This document shows, in pieces, positions 60,443-64,000 of a stretch of DNA of 64,000 bases. The first letter of the stretch is position 1; the number at the start of each line of letters is the position of its first letter. Both the position numbers and the translations under genes were made by a program. The stretch spans positions 4,774,001 through 4,838,000 of the forward strand of contig NZ_CP051261.1 in assembly GCF_014236855.1 (NCBI RefSeq), given 5' to 3'. Source of the DNA: Xanthomonas sp. SI. Its GTDB lineage: Bacteria; Pseudomonadota; Gammaproteobacteria; Xanthomonadales; Xanthomonadaceae. The notes under the pieces are model-generated. The model ran no database searches. It was not told the origin of the DNA and saw only the letters and a program-made list of their open reading frames with translations.

Positions 60443-60935
60443 CGTCGGGACTGAAGTCCCTCCCACAGTGCACCCAGCCGGCTAGCCGCAAGCCCCTTGT
60501 AGGAGCGGCTTCAGCCGCGACAAACGATGTCGGAACTGCACCGGCTTCGGACACTATCTGTCGGGGCTGGAGCCCCTCCTACAGGGCACCCGGCCGGCTC
60601 GTCGCAAGTCCCCTTGTAGGAGCGGCTTCAGCCGCGACAAACAAGTCGGAGCTGCACCGGCTTCGGACACTATCTGTCGCGGCTGAAGCCCCTCCTACAG
60701 TGCACCCAGCCAGCCCGCCGTGAGCCCCTTGTAGGAGCGGCTTCAGCCGCGACGAACGAAGTCGGGAACTGCACCGGCTTCGGACACTGTCTGTCGGGGC
60801 TGAAGCCCCTCCTACAGTGCACCCAGCCAGCCCGCCGTGAGCCCCTTGTAGGAGCGGCTTCAGCCGCGACGAACGAAGTCAGGAACTGCACCGACTCCGG
60901 ACACTGTCTGTCGGGGCTGAAGCCCCTCCTACAGT
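60443..60935. repeat. Tandem array with ~117-bp period (locus 2)
   Basis: GTAGGAGCGGCTTCAG occurs at 60499, 60616, 60731 and 60848 (spacings 117, 115, 117). Each unit has the same parts as the array at 44541-44880: GGAGCGGCTTCAGCCGC, a spacer CTGCACCGGCTTCGGACAC, GGGGCTGAAGCCCC, CACCCAGCC. The two arrays are 16 kb apart. It lies between convergent genes. Confidence 0.9.
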
Positions 60936-60983
60936 TCACCCAGCCGGCGCGCGGCCGCTTTGTGCAACGGCGCAGCGCCCACC

Positions 60984-62174
60984 TCACACCAACTGCAGAT
61001 CCCGCGCATGCGCCTGCGGGAACACTTTCTGCAATTGCGCCGGCGACAGGCCCCACATGCGGCTCAGCAGGCCGGCAAATAGGTCGCGGTAGTTGGTCAG
61101 CACCGGGTAGTCGCGATCCTGGAACAGCTTGTCCTTGCTCACCGCGACCTGCTCGCCGGCGATGCGGCCGCCGTTGACCGCGCCGCCCATCACCCAGTAC
61201 GTGGTGCCATGGCCGTGATCGGTACCCTTGTCGCCGTTCTCGCGGAAGGTGCGGCCGAACTCGGACAGCACCACCACCACGGTGTTGCGCCACTCCGTGC
61301 CCAGCGCCTCGGCATAGGCGGCCAGGCCTTCGGACAGGTTGCCGAGGTTGGTCGCCAGCAGGCCGTCGGTGCTGCCCTGGTTGACGTGGGTGTCCCAGCC
61401 GCCGACATCGACGAAGCCGAGCCGGTAGCGCTCGCGCATCAGCGTGGCAATGCGCCGGGTCTCGTCGGCGAAGGTGCGTGCGCTGGCGGCGCCGCGGTTG
61501 GCCTGCTGCATTTCGTCCTGCAGCGCCTGCGACACCTGCTGGCGCAGCGCCAGGCCCTCATGCGCGGCGCTGGCCAGCGGCGTGCCCTGGTACATCTGCG
61601 CCAGGATATCGGCCTGGCGCTGGTCGAAGGCAGGGGTGGGATTGCGCTTGAGCGACAGGTTGGGAATGTCGCCGCCGCCCTGGAAGCTCAGCGGCAGCGA
61701 ATCGGTGAAGGCGATCGCCGGGGTGCCGGTGGCCACCTGCGACAGCCGCGCCAGGAAACCGGAGCGGTAGTCGCTGCGTTGCCCGGCCGGCTGCCCGGCC
61801 TCGATGCTGTCCTGGGTTTCGAAATGGCTGCGCGACAGGTCGTCGGTGCCGGCGAACGGCACGAACGCCAACTGCTTGTCGTTCCACAGCGGCTGCAAGG
61901 TGTCGCGCAGCCGCGGGTTCAATCCCCACTGCGCGTCCAGCGCGATGGCACTGTTGGGGTTGGCCGGATCCGGCCGTGCGATCGCCAGGGTCGGCCGCGA
62001 TGCGTAGTAGAAATCGCTGGCGTAGGGAATCAGCAGGTTGTTGCTGTCGTAGCCGCCGCGCAGGAACACCACCAGCAGGCGTGGCGAGGGTGCCGGCGCG
62101 GCGAACAAGCGCCCGGCGAACGGCAGGCTGGCCGCGGCGGCAGCGGAGGCGAACAGGAAATGGCGGCGGTGCAT
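60984..62174 (-). CDS. DUF1501 protein with twin-arginine-like signal
   Basis: A 396-residue protein. The N-terminus MHRRHFLFASAAAAASLPFAG has an RR-x-FL motif followed by a hydrophobic region, a probable Tat signal. The body (LLVVFLRGGYDSNNLLIPY, DTHVNQGSTDGLLATNLGNLSEGLAAYAEAL, VVVVLSEFGRTFRENGDKGTDHGHGTTYWVMGG) is the DUF1501 domain, related to sulfatase/alkaline phosphatase folds. These proteins accompany DUF1800 proteins in many genomes, but their function is unknown. The DUF1800 gene ends 61 bp upstream. Confidence 0.85.
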   Translation of the reverse strand: MHRRHFLFASAAAAASLPFAGRLFAAPAPSPRLLVVFLRGGYDSNNLLIPYASDFYYASRPTLAIARPDPANPNSAIALDAQWGLNPRLRDTLQPLWNDKQLAFVPFAGTDDLSRSHFETQDSIEAGQPAGQRSDYRSGFLARLSQVATGTPAIAFTDSLPLSFQGGGDIPNLSLKRNPTPAFDQRQADILAQMYQGTPLASAAHEGLALRQQVSQALQDEMQQANRGAASARTFADETRRIATLMRERYRLGFVDVGGWDTHVNQGSTDGLLATNLGNLSEGLAAYAEALGTEWRNTVVVVLSEFGRTFRENGDKGTDHGHGTTYWVMGGAVNGGRIAGEQVAVSKDKLFQDRDYPVLTNYRDLFAGLLSRMWGLSPAQLQKVFPQAHARDLQLV

Positions 62175-62235
62175 GGAGGATCTCCGTGATCGCCGGACGC
62201 GGCGGCGGTCGCCGCGCCCAGCGCTATGGGCCGGA

Positions 62236-63816
62236 TCAGCGATAGTTGAAGTCGGGCGATGCCAGCAAAAACGCGTTCCACTCCTGCTGCGAGCGCGCCT
62301 GCGCCAGCGCCTGGCGGGTGGTCTCGCCGAGCTGCGGCTCGATCGCCTGGTAATACAGCGGCGTGGTCAGTTGCGGAAAACCGCCGCGCTGCTGTCCGTC
62401 GCTGGTGAACAACTGGGTATTGCCGCCGCCGATCGCGCGCGCGATCTCGAAGCGCTGCGCCATCTGCCCGGAACTGTTCCAGGCGCTGGACTGCAGCGGC
62501 CAGCCATCAGGAGTGATGCGCCCATAGCTCGGCTCGCCCATCTGGCTCAGCCAGCCCAGCAGCGGCTGCGGATTGGCGATGGTCTGCCCGTCGTAGGCCA
62601 AGCGCAGCGACGACACCAGGAAGCGGTAGGGGTCCTTGAACTTGTGTGGCGCGCCGGCGGCCATTTCCGGCGCGGTGAACAGCACCTGCAGCACGGCGGC
62701 GATATCGCCATCGCTGCGCTGGAAAGTGCGCGCCATCTTCTCCACCAGCGCCGGCGGCGGATCGTCGGCAACGAAATACTCGGCCATGCGCCGCGACACG
62801 AAATGCGCGCACGCCGGCTGGCGCACGATCAGTTGCACCGCACGTTCGACCTCGTCGAAACCGCCGCCGGCGATGCGCTGGCCGAGCAGGGTCTTGTCGC
62901 CGGACTGGTGCCGCGCCGGATTGAATTCGAACGCGCCACGGCGCAGGTATTGCGCCTGCTGCGGGGGCGGCAATTTCGGCGGTGTATCGCGGTTGGGCGG
63001 GGCGATGCCGACGCCGGTGAGGATCAGCGCCAGTTGCTGCACGTCGTGCTGGCTGTAGCCGCCGTCCACGCCCAGCGTGTGCAGCTCCATCAGTTCGCGC
63101 GCGTAGTTCTCGTTGACCTTGCCCTTGGCATTCTGCGCGTTGTCCAGATATTCGAGCATGGCCGGGCTCTGCAGCGTCGCCATCACCAGGTCGGAGAACT
63201 TGCCCAGCGCATGCGGGCGGATCGCGTTGTCGGTGTAATCGGCGACGGTCCAGTGCAGGCGGCCCTTGTCGGCGAACACGCTGAAGTGATTGAGCCAGAA
63301 CCACACCATCTGCTCGCGCAGCTGGTCGCGCGAATACACCGCGCGCAGCAGCTGCGCCTGCCGGGCCTGCGCCAACAGCGCATCGGCACGCTGCTGCAAG
63401 GCCTTCTTCGCCGCGACCTTGGCCTCGCCGTCGGGCATCGCCTTGATGTACTGCTGGCGCGCATCCAGTTGCTTGAGCAGGTCCTGCACCGGCGTATGCA
63501 GCGCCTCGTAGCCATCCAGTTGCGTGCGTACCGCCGCAGGCAGGGCGGCGTCGCCGCTGGAGGCCTGCAACTGGTCGCGCAGGAAGCGCTTGCGCCCGTC
63601 GTGCTGCAGCTGCGCCACGCTGGCGCTGTCCAGGCCGGTGGTCATCGATTGCAGCCAGCGCGCATCGTCGCGCTCCAGCACCTTCTGGCTGCCGGCGATG
63701 GCGCCGACGGTGAACAGCACCAGCAGCAGCGACAGCAGCAGCCGCTGCGTGTTGCGCAACGCGCGGCGCCCGTGCGCGCGCAGACGCGATACGGGACGAT
63801 GCCGGGGCTTGGGCAT
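62236..63816 (-). CDS. DUF1800-family exported protein
   Basis: A 526-residue protein with an N-terminal anchor (LLLSLLLVLFTVGAIAG). The DUF1800 core runs through REQMVWFWLNHFSVFADKG, NENYARELMELHTLGVDGGYSQHDVQQLALILTG and HKFKDPYRFLVSSLRL. It is helical and usually found beside DUF1501 proteins. The pair is probably exported to the periplasm and may act on the cell surface, but no activity is established. It has an intact start at 63816. Confidence 0.8.
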   Translation of the reverse strand: MPKPRHRPVSRLRAHGRRALRNTQRLLLSLLLVLFTVGAIAGSQKVLERDDARWLQSMTTGLDSASVAQLQHDGRKRFLRDQLQASSGDAALPAAVRTQLDGYEALHTPVQDLLKQLDARQQYIKAMPDGEAKVAAKKALQQRADALLAQARQAQLLRAVYSRDQLREQMVWFWLNHFSVFADKGRLHWTVADYTDNAIRPHALGKFSDLVMATLQSPAMLEYLDNAQNAKGKVNENYARELMELHTLGVDGGYSQHDVQQLALILTGVGIAPPNRDTPPKLPPPQQAQYLRRGAFEFNPARHQSGDKTLLGQRIAGGGFDEVERAVQLIVRQPACAHFVSRRMAEYFVADDPPPALVEKMARTFQRSDGDIAAVLQVLFTAPEMAAGAPHKFKDPYRFLVSSLRLAYDGQTIANPQPLLGWLSQMGEPSYGRITPDGWPLQSSAWNSSGQMAQRFEIARAIGGGNTQLFTSDGQQRGGFPQLTTPLYYQAIEPQLGETTRQALAQARSQQEWNAFLLASPDFNYR

Positions 63817-63967
63817 GCGGCGCTCCTTGGACGGAAAAACCGGCTGTGACGACCCGCGCAGTATCCGCGCCTGCCTGGCGCAGGCGTTAAGCCGATGTCG
63901 GAAACCGCCGCGGCGTTTGCGCGGGATTCACCTGCAGCGCACAGCCCGGCTGCTACGGGCTCGGCTG

Positions 63968-64000
63968 CTACAGCCCCGGCGGCATGGTCACCAGGAAGCG
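63968..64000 (-). CDS. C-terminal end of an unidentified gene (partial)
   Basis: The last ten codons on the minus strand read ..RFLVTMPPGL and end with TAG at 63968-63970; the frame is open to the window edge. The fragment is too short to name. Confidence 0.3.
   Translation of the reverse strand, partial: RFLVTMPPGL

Noticed and set aside
60443..60935. Four-copy array as a CRISPR locus
   Set aside because: Spacers are the same in all units and repeat parts are REP-like palindromes. No cas genes are seen.

Overview
The window is high-GC (roughly two thirds G+C) chromosomal DNA from a gamma-proteobacterium of the Xanthomonadaceae, most likely Xanthomonas or a close relative. The inference rests on a split adenosylcobalamin-dependent ribonucleotide reductase (nrdJ plus a separate zinc-ribbon NrdJb), a long TrpS, a lysine-rich histone H1-like protein, paired DUF1501/DUF1800 genes, and many dispersed 'GGAGCGGCTTCAGCCGC'-type palindromes that are common in this family. 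No plasmid or phage backbone is visible, and there is no complete insertion sequence.

Layout. 1-4.0 kb: end of a TonB-dependent receptor, a truncated PepSY gene, an alpha/beta hydrolase, a CPBP membrane protease, a flavin-binding oxidase-like protein and a lipoprotein. 4.0-12.5 kb: accessory island with AT-rich stretches. It holds small orphan ORFs, a DUF4288-like candidate immunity gene overlapping the end of a 1482-residue Sec-exported Rhs protein, a SymE-like gene with a structured leader, and a low-GC Sll1717-type P-loop ATPase 3 bp behind nrdJb. 12.5-16.5 kb: nrdJb, the histone H1-like gene and nrdJ. 17-23.7 kb: Do-family protease, a broken KTSC-like gene, a DUF883/YqjE/YqjK-type trio, an AI-2E transporter, a HAD phosphatase and an M17 aminopeptidase.

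24-27.2 kb: a compact ECF regulon (anti-sigma, ECF sigma, catalase-type peroxidase, cytochrome b561). Two divergent promoters in the sigma-catalase gap share GGGAATA-N15-CGTC. 27.6-31.2 kb: ThuA protein and a siderophore receptor. 31.3-35 kb: ABC-2 exporter with a DesKR-like two-component system. 35.3-40.9 kb: MacA-like adaptor, then a repeat-rich kilobase (17-bp VNTR, a large inverted repeat, a hexanucleotide run), then a MacB-type ATPase and two FtsX-like permeases. 41-44.3 kb: lipoprotein hydrolase and two EamA transporters. 45-48.9 kb: PQQ-type sugar dehydrogenase, two SDR genes (one lacking the catalytic Tyr/Lys) and a divergent LysR regulator with a palindrome between. 49-53.3 kb: M28 peptidase, metallo-beta-lactamase-fold protein and trpS. 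53.4-64 kb: exported protein, CsbD, two entericidin-like lipoproteins, arginase, tRNA-Thr(UGU), SPOR protein, coaX-birA, MtfA-like peptidase, DUF1501/DUF1800 pair.

Most genes are ordinary housekeeping or envelope functions. The most distinctive parts are the Rhs/SymE/ATPase island, the twin ECF promoters, and the tandem composite repeat arrays of about 117 bp found at two separate loci.
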